From Azolla pinnata (Eukaryota; Streptophyta; Polypodiopsida; Salviniales; Salviniaceae), in NCBI GenBank assembly GCA_037176905.1, contig JBBBWG010027091.1:1-64000 (forward strand): 64,000 nt of DNA, in the 5' to 3' direction. Positions 25,171 through 36,204 of the stretch are shown here, in pieces. The number at the start of each line of letters is the position of its first letter. Position 1 is the first letter of the stretch. Under the pieces are notes generated by a model. That model was not told the origin of the DNA. It made no database searches and saw nothing but the letters and a program-made list of their open reading frames with translations. A program made the translations under genes and the position numbers.

Positions 25171-28100
25171 TCACATGGAAGTAATAAACTTCTGTAGTTT
25201 GTCACGAACTTTCTCCCTCTCCTCTGGCCCATCCAAATCTCCAATGTTGTCGTGATACTCCTACACAAGATGGAAAACAAAAGATGTCATTATCTCCAGA
25301 CTAGGGGCCTTTCCTTTAATCTTTATATTAGTTTATCATCCTATGTAAACATCAAAGCGCAGTTTTGTATTTGATTTGTTAGAAGGCATTTAAATATACA
25401 TCACTGCAATGTGTTTCTGATAAAGAGAAAAGTATCCTTATGAAAGGGGATGGAAATGGAAAAAAACCAAAGAGCACTGTTACTTGTGTTTCTGTATGTC
25501 TTTATCAATGTTCCAAAGGTTATGAACCATCAACAATGCAAACCAATGACAAGTCATGTGCACAAATCATGATCATGGTAAGTTATTCTTCACCAGGACC
25601 CATAAACAAATGCCCGACAGTCAAATAGTAGATCACCTGTAGTATAGTTACTACATCTTTCCGAGATAGTCTTTGCTGTTTGAGAAGAAGATCGATCCGA
25701 CTTTGTATTCCTTTATTCCTGTTCGAAGTAATAGCCAATTTGTAATTGTATACCAAGTTCAAAAGGCATGACTATTTTGTAGTAGTACTAAGACAAACTC
25801 ACTCAGATGCCCACACGTGCGCAAGAATCAAAGCCAAAAGCTGCCACAAAAACACTGATTCAGTATAAACTCGTATAGATATGCGTCCAAACAGGATAGC
25901 GACTTTGTCTTCAAGATCTGGGACCAAGTTGCTATCTACTCTATGAAATCTAAACATCCCCAGTTGACACCATTCTTTCTTCACCACCTATAACTGATAT
26001 TTGCTCACCTGGAGGATAAACAGCCCAGCATCAAGCTTTGCCAAGTATCTGTCCCCGTCATCCATCTGCAACAGAAAAACTTGTCACTGTGTAGCTGCAA
26101 AATTTTACTTGCAAAAACAATATCTATAAAAACACCAAGGACCTCCACATCATCAAATTCAAGATTTTCCAGTCGCTTGTTTTCAGATTTAACACGGTCA
26201 GTGTACCTGTAAGCATATATACACACACTTGTCATTAACCAAACTTGTGAAGGCCTGTCAATAATTTACGCGTCCCTCAAGATCACCAGAAATATCAGCA
26301 ATAAATACCTCATGTACAACTCCATAAGCCGGTCAACTTTTTCAAATTCATTCTCAGTGAACTTTCCAATTATCCGTTCTCTCCGCGAGCCCCGAGTAAG
26401 ACCACCTATATAAATGAAAATTTCGTAATGGATACAGAAAACGAATAAGGAGAACCTCTACTAATATATCGGTTTCAACAAAGACCTTTTTTTTACTAAT
26501 GAACTGACAGTCCAATAGTATTGCAATTAATTCATAGAGACTACTGAAACACATTATAACTCTCCATACCTAGCAGTGATGATATTATAGATATTGCATG
26601 TTCTTCTATCTCTTCTTTGGCTTTATCATTTCCATGTTTGGCCTTTGTAGGAATCTGCAAATATAGTATCAATAACTACAGTAACTATGAAATACACACT
26701 TATAGTTAGGAAATTTATTGCACGTTCCAACAATGTCTTTTTCTCCCACTCATATTTGGAAAAACTCTATACTAAATAATGCATTCCTCCCCATCTATAT
26801 TTTAGAGAAAACATACAAGAAAGCATCAACACATGGTCTCTAAAGACTAACAGACATCAATGCAGCAGCGGCTGTTCACAAGCTCTATCTTGTACAATGA
26901 GCAACAACCGTACATGGTGTTTGGCATAGTTGGAGAGAGATTGATGTGAAAGTCTTGCACAGAGGAGCCAATAGTAAATGGCACAGAATGGTTATGGAAC
27001 CAGTAACTGAGTGATGCAGGTAGGATTATTCACTAACTCTGAGGAGTTTAGATCGAGAACAATTTATTGCTGACGCAAGCTGGATGAAACATAAATCGAG
27101 GCGACCTCTGTGATCGGCCTCAGGCTATGTTTCCTGATTTCACAAGAAAATGAGATTTTTGCCAAAGGAAGCGCTTTTAACTATAAATTCCCCCTTTAAC
27201 TATAAAACCAACAAAACCAAGAGTTTCATGTCAAATAAACTTGCAATTTCACTGAAAGCAAAGTTAAAGGCTCTGCAGTACTTGTTGGCTATCGACCCTA
27301 ATAATGCCTAGTTATCAAGTTCTACGACAAGGCGCTATGTAGTACAAGAATTTACAGAACCAAGAGAGATTTGGATCATCCTACCAAATATCCAAGGAGT
27401 CAGCAAGGAAAACCACTTACCCTTCCCATGAAGGCAGCGAAGAGTGTTTTGAGGCCTAACACATCCACAAAACGCTCACAAGCTTGAGGGCATCGAGTCG
27501 TAGCAAAATCAAGAGCTTTCATGGCTGAGCCATACGTGAGTCGCTTTTGCTTCATGACGATGATCATGAGCTCCACGCCCTCTGCTTTCACAAATCTCTC
27601 CTTGTTTTCCAATGGCATCACGACGCTGCAGAGACAGTCGAACAGATTCTCGAGCATTTCCTCTTCCTCGCCCGTCTTCGGGTCCCGGGATTTGTACAGA
27701 GCGACGGCTTGCAAGATCGTATCCACGCCATTGAGTTGCCCTACCCTCCGCTGGTTCACGGCGCTATTCTGCAGCAGAATGGCCAGAATCTCGCTCGAGT
27801 ACAGCTTGTTGCTATCGAATTCCCGCGCTTTTATCCGATTCAGGAGCCATCGGAGGAGCTTGGTGCGCTCGCAAACCATTTCTGCGACGGCGGGGCGAAC
27901 CTCGATCATGTTCTCGAGCACCGAGAGCGTGTTGAAGACCGCCGAAGCCTCGTCGGGCTCGCTCTCTTCCAACCGAGACAGGTTCTGCACGAGCAGCTCG
28001 AGCGCGTTGTTCTCGATGAGCGCATCGACGAGTATCTCGGCCGATTCTTCTTCGGAGCTCTCCCCGATCACGTCTTCGTCGGTGAGCTCGCTGAGCAGCG

Positions 28101-28553
28101 CGACGACGTCGATGGCGATGTCGGTGTTCTCGTGGGTGAGCAATCCGAGCAAGGAAGGCACGGTGTTGAGCCTGACGAGCTCGGGGTACAGATCCGGGGC
28201 TGCCGCGAGAGCATGGAGCCGCTTGATCTCCTCATCCAGGTCCACCTCCGATTCCACGAACTTCTCGGGCTGCTCCACGTACTTCATCCGGGCTTCGAGG
28301 TTGTCTCTCAGCTTGCGTTCGAAGCCCAAGACGAGCTTCTTCAGGCCCCGGACGTCGATGACCTCGACGGCTTCGGCCGAGTTCTCGATGGCTTCCAGCA
28401 GAGAGAGGTCGATGCAACGGGCATGGCTAGCGCTCGCGTCTTCCTCACCTCCATCCGCTTTCCGGCCGTTGCTCTTGGGCTTCCGGAGCTTCTTCAGTTC
28501 GCCGTCTTCTTCCTCTCGGTCTCCAGTGCGCTTCCTCTTGGCCTGATGCTGGG

Positions 28554-28591
<38 letters not shown>

Positions 28592-28614
28592 AGGGAGGGA
28601 GAAGCCATAGCCAT
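25171..28614 (-). CDS. CTNNBL1: Beta-catenin-like protein 1, spliceosome-associated armadillo protein
   Basis: Minus-strand exons 28614-27421, 26654-26570, 26405-26309, 26206-26143, 26065-26009, 25840-25803, 25718-25637 and 25260-25171 join in phase to 568 aa (human 563). The N-terminus has a 12-Gln tract and a basic nuclear-signal-like stretch (KRKR, KKLRKPKS). Armadillo-type helices follow with family signatures: LLGLLTHENTDIAIDVVALL, FDSNKLYSSEILAILLQ, LFDCLCSVVMPLENKERF and KFTENEFEKVDRLMELY. The end reads LDAGLFILQ and EYHDNIGDLDGPEEREKV. In animals the protein binds the PRP19/CDC5L complex and NLSs of splicing factors; a matching spliceosomal role in plants is inferred. The donor of the fourth exon is GAG|GTCCTT, a weak site, but phase and similarity support it. 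A second ATG two codons in could also be used. Confidence 0.95.
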
Positions 28615-28716
28615 GTCCCTGTTCTTTCTTCTCTTCCTCTTCTCTTCTTCTTCTCTTCTTCTTCTTCTTCTCTTCCTCTTCTCTTCTTCTTCTCTTCTTC
28701 TCTTCTCTGTTTTAGT

Positions 28717-29475
28717 TCATTGTTCTGTTTTGGTTCATTGTTCTGTTTTCATTGTCCTGTTTTGTTCATTGTTCTGTTTTAATTCTTCTGTGTTGTTCAT
28801 TGTTTTGTTTCAATTCTTCTGTTTTGTTCATTGTTTTGCTTTCATTGATCTGTTTTGTTTCAATTCTTCTGTTTTGTTCATTGCTTTGCTTTCATTGATC
28901 TGTTTTGTTCATTGTTTTGTTTTCGTTGTTCCGTTCTGTTTTCATTGTTCTGTTCTCGTTGTTTTGTTTTGCTTTCGTTGTTCTGTTTTGTTCATTCGTT
29001 TGCTTTCATTGTTCTGTTTTGTTTTCACTGTTTTGTTCTGTTCATCGTTCTGCTTTCATTTTCTGCTTTGTTCATTGTTTTGTTTTCGTTGTTCCGTTTT
29101 GTTCATTGTTTTGTTCTCATTCTTCTGTTTTGTTCATTGTTTTGTTTTCATTGTTCTATTTTGTTCATTGATTTGTTTTTCATTGTTCAGTTTTGTTCAT
29201 TGTTTTGTTTTCATTGTTCTATTTTGTTCATTGATTTGTTTCTCATTGTTCTGTTTTGTTCGTTGTTTTGTTTTCATTGTTCCGTTTTTCATTGTTCTAT
29301 TTTGTTCATTGTTTTGTTTTCATTGTTCTGTTTCTGTTCATTGTTTTGTTTTCATTGTTCTGTTTCTGTTCATTGTTTTGTTTTCATTGTTCCGTTTTGT
29401 TCATTGTTTTGTTTTCACTACTTTGTTTTGTTCATTATTTTGCTTCCATTCTTTTGTTTTGTTCATTGTTTCTTA
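28717..29475. repeat. T-rich minisatellite, units of ~15 and ~31 bp
   Basis: Repeats of TTTTGTTCATTGTTTTG and TTTTCATTGTTCTG, about 25 or more copies over 760 bases. The plus strand has almost no A outside CATT. The long open frames encoding Phe/Val/Cys/Leu runs are artefacts of the repeat. Related shorter copies occur at 29680-29790. Confidence 0.9.
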
Positions 29476-30409
29476 TAAAATAATTAGGAAAATGTTTAGT
29501 TTGGTTAAGTATGATTAAAGAGGGTTCAGAGATTCGATATCATTGAAGAGAAAATGAAAATACAAATTCCAAATTCATTTCTAGATATAAGAGTTGATCC
29601 CTCTCTATGTACATGATGGGATGCATTTAGATTCTATTTGCCTTGTATCAGTTAGCAAGAGCTAGACATGCATGAGTTAGTTTCTGTTTTCTTCTGTCTT
29701 GTTTATCGTTTCTGCTTTCTTCTGTTTTGTTCATTGTTTTGGTTTTCTTCTGTTTTGCTCATTGTTCTCTTCTGCTTTTGGCTCTGCCCATTTTATCGTG
29801 TTGGTTTTTTTTTTTTTTGTGTTTCCGTCGTCGTTCTTGCTTTGGTGCCTCTGATTCATCGTGTTTTGCTCCGATTTTCACTTGATTCTATATCTTGCGG
29901 TACTCGGATCGATCTTCGGATCGATCAAGGAAGGAGGCTCTTCTTCTATACACTGTTTGAGCACACCTCTGACAATCGCTCCTTCTATTCATTCAGAGCA
30001 GTTTTCAAAGGGTTAATGGTAGAAAGTGAGTATAACAAAGTGTTGTCCAATATGCAAAGGCACCCACTTCTCACTTGTATAAACAGATTTTGAAGAAGAT
30101 TTACATCCATTGTATATAACTTGTATGTAATCTAGTTCACTTTGCTCTTTTATGTTGTTAATCGGCACCCAATAATGTAAGTGCCCATCTCTTTCTTTTT
30201 TCTCTCAAGAGAACAGTCGTCTTGCCCATTGCACTGTTTCCGAAGCTGTTTAACCTATTATGACTACATCAGTGATTGCGTCAAGACAAGGCAAGCTGAT
30301 CTATGGAAAACTATCAAGGTACAGTGACATAAGACATATAGTTGGTGAGGCTTTGATACAAAGCATGTATTTGTATATATAAATTTACTCGATACTGAGA
30401 TACTATCTA

Positions 30410-31072
30410 GTCACATATCTTTAAAGAAGTTCTAGAAAGTTTCAAGAGGTTTTAGAAGGTTTCACATCATTCTCCCACAATATTCTAATGCATGTACTTC
30501 ACCTCAATACTTGTAACCTCTTTGATCTTCCTTGTCAACGGATTTCGCATATATTTAAAAAAGTTTACGAAAGTTTCAAAAAGGTTCTAGAAGGTTCCAC
30601 ATTTTTCTCTACAATATTCTAATGCATGTACTTCATCTCAATACTCGTAACCTCTTTGATCCTTCTCATCAACGGATTTCACATATCTTTAAAAAAGTTC
30701 TAGAAAGTTTCAAAAGGTTCTAGAAAGGTTCTACAATATTCGAATGTGTGTACTTCAGCTCAATACTTGTAACCTCTTTGATCCTCCTCATCGAGGGATC
30801 TCACACATCTTTAAAAAAGATCTTGAAAGTTTCAAAAGGTTCTAGAAGGTTCCGCATTACTCTCCCACAATATCCTGATACATGTACTTCAGCTTGATAC
30901 TTTGTAACCTCTTTGATCCTCCTCGTCGACGGATTTCACATACCTTGAAAAGCTTCTAGAAAGTTTTAGAAGTTTTTAGAAGCTTCCACATTATTCTCTC
31001 ACGATATTCTGATGCATGTACTTCGCAGCTCAATACTTTGTAACCTCTTTGATCCTCCGCGTCAAGGGATTT
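30410..31072. repeat. Five tandem ~130-bp repeats containing heat-shock-element-like palindromes
   Basis: Units at about 30413-30543, 30544-30678, 30679-30800, 30801-30935 and 30936-31072. Each has TTCTAGAA-type palindromes, an ATATTCTAATGCATGTACTT-type middle and ends near GTAACCTCTTTGATCCTCC. Units 2 and 4 hold perfect three-part heat-shock elements TTCTAGAAGGTTC (30585-30597, 30840-30852); the others hold two-part versions. The array ends about 280 bases before the GST start codon. Confidence 0.85.
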
Positions 31073-31350
31073 TTTTCAGCGCCAATCTTCGACGCTCTTG
31101 TTACTCCGAGTTTCCAAATGATTTTACATCTTCGATTCTTGTACTCATCCTAACTTTTCTTCCTTTCTTTTCTTTGTCTTTCCTAACAATTAATTACTCT
31201 TCAGAAGATTTTCAAAACCCCAAACTGGAAAAAATAATTTTGATGCCAATTCAATCCAACAACAAGTCCCCGGATCGAATCCGTCCTCCTTTCTTCTCCT
31301 TCTTTCTTGTTCTTCTTTCTTCTTCTTCTTCTTCTTCGATCCTCGAGGCC

Positions 31351-33786
31351 ATGGCGAATCTGCGACTGTTTGTGGATCGTATGTCCCAGCCTTCTCGCGC
31401 TCTTCTCATCTTCTGCCAGTAAGTCTCTCTCTCCTCTCTCTCTCTCTCTCAGTTTGTTTTCTCATTTGGAAACTTGCTCCTCTTGTCATCCCCCTGTTTC
31501 CTTTCCAGAGTCAATGAGATCCCTGTGGACGTCAAAACCGTGAGCTTGCTGAAAGGAGAGCATAAAAAGCCCGAATTCAAATGTGTATACCCTTTCTCCC
31601 TGCTCCACCAAATGTGGATGTTCTCTTCTTTGGTTGTAGATGCACATCTTTGATGCCTTCCAATTTTTCATGCTTTGCATTGCCTTCTGTCGCTTTGGTC
31701 ACAGGAATTTTTTATGTTTTGGATCGGAATCTGTTGTGTATCGCATTCCATCGTAGCGATGCACATGAATGTTTTCTGTTTTATGGGAATCTGTATTGAT
31801 GCTTTACTTTGTTTTGAAATGCATTCTGATCCTCGGATTTAACTCGGGTTACATTTTGTCACGTTCTCTCCTGGATTAGAATTCATTCTAATGCACGCAG
31901 AGTTCATGTACGCAAACATTCCTCTGCATTCTAATCCAAGAGAGAATGTTTGAATTATAATGCACGCAGAGTTCATGTTCTCTTTTAGATTCAATATTAG
32001 GCTATGTGTTTTTTCTTCCTCTCGAAAGTATCTGATTTGTTCGATGTGGTTGATTTGAAAGTAACTAATTTAGATCAATAAGTTCTCTTCGAAGAAGCTA
32101 AGATCCACAGCACATAGGGATCACTGGTTGACACCGCAGAAATAGTAGAAGAAGAAGAAACCAGGACCATGTGGTTCGTAGTAGAGATCGAGCTTATGGA
32201 CTGAAGGAGTTTTTGAGATGGATATCACTAATGGGATGCCTTCCATGCTTAGAAAGCTCTCCGACTCACGTTTTCTAAGATCAACAACATTCTCTTGGGT
32301 TCAGATTTCTGTTAGGGATATACTTTCAAACATTAGTGATGAATAAAAAACAAGATTATCATATTTTGACATAGTAAGCCTACCTTCTAAGATATTTGCT
32401 GGAAAGGGCAGTAGTATAGACTCAAAGTAATTCTCCTATTCCTTCTGAGAAGCCCTATTTGTTTGTTATGTGATAAGTTTTTTTTATTGATCTTATTTTG
32501 AGAGATAACTAAACATTGACAGCCATAAATCCATTGGGGTATGTACCTGCCATTGACCATGATGGGTTTCATCTCTTTGAAAGGTACAGTTTGTTCACCC
32601 ATACTTTATTCTTATGAAAATCGATACTTGCAATTATTCCTATGAAGTGATCTTGATTTGACATGTAGTCACGCAATCTTGAGGTACTTATCATGTGCGT
32701 TTCCAAGCGTTAAAGATCACTGGTAAGCACCCTTGTCCTACAATTTATACAATATAAATGGGTTGGATTGTGTACTATTTTTCCTGCACTTGGGTTTTCA
32801 GGTATCCTGCTGACCTAAGAAAGAGAGCTCAAATTGATTGTATTTTGGATTGGCATCATACCAACCTTCGGCGTGGTGCAGGTAATGGTGATAATGTCTC
32901 CACTTACACACAGTAGGCCAGGCTATTTCAAGCAATGTTTCAAACGCACAGAACTTCACTACCGGCTTTAGTAATCAGCTTCTGTAAGGAAGTAAATATG
33001 ACAACTCAGATAAATTTACACATTTTTTGAAGAGATTCAAACATGATGAGAACACTTGAAAAATTTATGTGAAGCAGAGATTATGCGACCAAATGGCATG
33101 AGGTTATATCAATGAATTAGAGTCATATGTGGAGCAAGTAGTTGGTACCAATGTACTGGAGAGCAAACATAATAGTGATTATTTGATGAAGCGAACGTGC
33201 TTGCAATTTTCGTAGTATGTTACTGCAATGATTTGGCGAAGATAACATGTGCTTGGATTCAATCATGGGTATGCCCCTGCAGCTGGTTTGGTGCTGAACC
33301 GTGTGCTTGCACCATCATTGGGCCGACCTCTGGATTCACAAGCTGCTTCTGCAGCTGAAAGTATTCTGAAGGCATCTCTTGCAACCATGGAATCCGTATG
33401 GTTGAAAGAGCACGGGAAGTTCTTGACTGGCTCTTTGCAGCCATCAATCGCTGACCTGAGTCTTGCTTGTGAAGTTATGCAATTACAGGTGTGTTCTTTT
33501 TCACCTCTCTGAAAAGGTAGATCTGTGGACATTATTGTATTGACGTTTTTTCACTGTCTTTCCGTGTTTGTGTTGACAACAAAAGCTTCTCGGGAAGGAC
33601 GCAATAGCAGAGTTAATTGGGAAACAACCAAAGGTGGCCAAATGGCTCGAAGCAGTTCAAGTGGCAACATCACCACATTTTCTTTCTGTTTCTGATATTT
33701 TGCTGAAAGCTGCTGATATGTATCAAAAAAAGCGAGAAAGAGACCAAGCCAAGCAAGATGGGTCTAACGAGAAATCAAAATTATAG
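31351..33786 (+). CDS. GSTT: Theta-class glutathione S-transferase with C-terminal SKL
   Basis: Exons 31351-31418, 31509-31582, 32523-32583, 32669-32722, 32802-32881, 33283-33488 and 33586-33786 join in phase to 247 aa, near plant GSTT1 (~245). The N-terminal thioredoxin fold has RMSQPSRA with the theta catalytic serine S12. INPLGYVPAI carries the cis-Pro and ESHAILRYL the glutathione-contact Glu-Ser. The helical domain shows DHWYPADLRKRAQID, LDWHHTNLRRGAAG and SIADLSLACEVMQLQ. The last residues are SKL, a canonical peroxisomal PTS1; Arabidopsis theta GSTs are also peroxisomal. Theta GSTs reduce organic hydroperoxides with glutathione. A heat-shock-element-rich repeat array precedes the gene. 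Intron 31583-32522 (0.9 kb) has a short near-duplicated segment (CATTCTAATGCACGCAGAGT type) near 31875-31970. Confidence 0.95.
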
Positions 33787-36204
33787 CTGGACAATTGCAC
33801 TATACAGGGCATATACTCGCTTTTAAGTAAGCAAGCATCGAAAATGGAATAATGGTTAAAAATAAATTGTTTTGTAGTGGTTTTCAACAAGCATGTGTGA
33901 GGCATCAGAAGAAGCATCTAAGCAGTTCGCTTGATGCCTGTATGTTTTCTCTCTGGAGAACTAATATCCAGAAAGTCTTAATCCACTTGCATTGTTCTGT
34001 CTCTCTGTGTTAAAAATCCCAATCTTATTGCTTCCTTTTGCCATTAATGTGATGAAAGATCCCATTCTGAGCTCATTGGAGCTGGAAATGGTAGCTCTTG
34101 GGCACATTGAAATTGGACTTACCCCAGGCCATACAAATAACCGTAAAGAAACAACGGCCAGAGAGTTTCCCGTGATCTTCACATAAATAATGCATATGTA
34201 TTGTTGATCCTTCCAACCTTTTTACTTTGGTAACAGGTGCAATGAAAGTCACATCATACAGCTCCTGAAAAGCTATAACAAATCTTTGAAAGCTTTATAT
34301 TGAATCATAGAGGCACTGGTACAAAGCTTTGATGCTTTCAAATGGTTTGAGACCCAGCTTCAATGCAAATTCAGCTTTAATCCCCTGGAGGCAATGTTTA
34401 TAAACCAGATTACCATTCTTATTGTGTGGCATGACTTCAAGGCTTCCGTCCTCTTACAATACCTGAAACAGCTTTCTATGGAGTATCTTCGCCAAAGCTG
34501 ATAAGATACTCAAACCAGAAACTGATTATGTCAAAGTCTATATCCTCTTTATAGTAGCTATAATCCAGTAAGTAGTTGCTCTGGAAGGAGAGGGGGGAGG
34601 GGATTGTTCATTATACAATGGTCACTCTCAACACAAGAGAAACAAAGAATCAATTGAATTCCATACACTAATTCAACATTGGGGCATTCTGAGGATTCCA
34701 TACACTAATTCTTAACCTTCAAGCCTTCATCATTGCTGAAGGAATCCTTCATAAGTTAATTAATTCTCATTTGCAAATCTGCCAAACATTGTCTTACGAT
34801 CTTCTCCTTCCTTTGGATGCCAAAGTAAATTTTGGTAACAGTATGAAGAACGTCTCAAATGCCTAAAATGTAAATAATAATGACGTCCTATTTCAATACA
34901 GTAAGAGTAGTCCCAGAATCTAAGAAACAAAGGTTTCATGAAACTCTGTTCAGATCAAAATTTATGCTGCCAAAGGCTAGTTATTCAGGTCAATAAAATG
35001 GAATTAGTATTAACTAACTTTACATCTTGACTAGACTAGTAAGGTAGTTGGAATTGAATGTACCAAATGCCAATTTATTGTTCGTGCCTTGGGTTCACCA
35101 CAATAAATATACAAGCGTCGACAGTGCTGCTTATAATCTTCACACAACCCAAAACAGAACTGGTGCATTAATGCAATTAGCTTAAATTTGATCTGCTTGT
35201 TGCCATCTTTGAATCTTATGATATGCTATTTTCACATTGTGTCTGTCCCCAAAATCACAAACACGATTAAGCGCACTTGCCTCGCAGATCCTTCAAACTT
35301 GAGTTGAGTACATATCATCAACTTTTACCAGTATACTAATTGTTGGCCACTTACGAATGCTTTGGAAGCTCCAATTTTCTTTTTCCTGCAACAGTAATAG
35401 AATTGCTTCAAGTGCAAAAACACATTTTTGGATAGCTTGATTGTTGTGTAACTATCCAAACAATCTGTGCTTTTCTTATTCTTTGCCAAAATTGCAGTTG
35501 ATAGAGAAATATACTGTACTCATACCTTTCGAGCCATCCATCTTCTCTATATTTAACTGTAGTACTGAGTTGTGGCCTGCTGATAGATGACAAGATCATC
35601 TCTTCCTCCATCTTACAAACCTAAATCATCATTACTCAAAAAAGTATGAGCTCTGCAAGAATTCTAACAAACATCACCAAAACTGACAGTCAAGCTAAAT
35701 TTGTGGCAAGAAGACGCATCAGATGATTGGTAGCTGCACATAGAAAGTGTGAATATTTTAAACACTGATTGAAATAAATAGAGGTCCAAGCTGTTTCTAT
35801 AAATGATACAAGTGGCTGATAATGCCTGAGATCTTTCACTATCTGACAGATCTGAGCTACACCCAATTTTCTTCAAATGGGTCAATAGAAACAATCCCTC
35901 ACCAGAAGTAGCAGCTTCCCATCGAAAGTTTACTCATAAGACACTGGGGTTTTGAAGCCAGAATGGAAGCCACAACATACTTGAACATGAAAAGAAACTT
36001 TGTGGCACTCATCCCAAAGGCTGAAACATTCAGCAATATTACAATTGAAACAAAGCTTTGTAAATGCTTGCTAGGAGGAGCCCCACAATCAGCCTTTCTG
36101 TTGGTATTAACCATCGCCTCTCTCTTTCTTGTGCCACATTTCAAATAGCCTGATTTCAGCCTTCATCAGTATTAGTGGGCCCAAATTTTGATCTTGTTCC
36201 CACC
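33787..36204. other. Convergent intergenic region between GST and callose synthase
   Basis: About 2.4 kb of AT-rich sequence with both 3' flanks. I see no gene, RNA or clear repeat. Confidence 0.55.

Larger units (their letters stand above)
28615..31350. other. Divergent intergenic region between CTNNBL1 and the GST
   Basis: About 2.7 kb: TTC-rich leader of CTNNBL1 (28620-28710), a T-rich minisatellite (28717-29475), a smaller related block (29680-29790), about 600 bases of unremarkable AT-rich DNA, then five ~130-bp repeats (30410-31072) before the GST leader. Confidence 0.65.

Noticed and set aside
28613-29518. Plus-strand open frame of 301 codons, very hydrophobic (Phe/Cys/Leu/Val), resembling a membrane protein
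   Set aside because: It is the T-rich repeat translated; all three plus frames are open there, as expected without A-containing stop codons.
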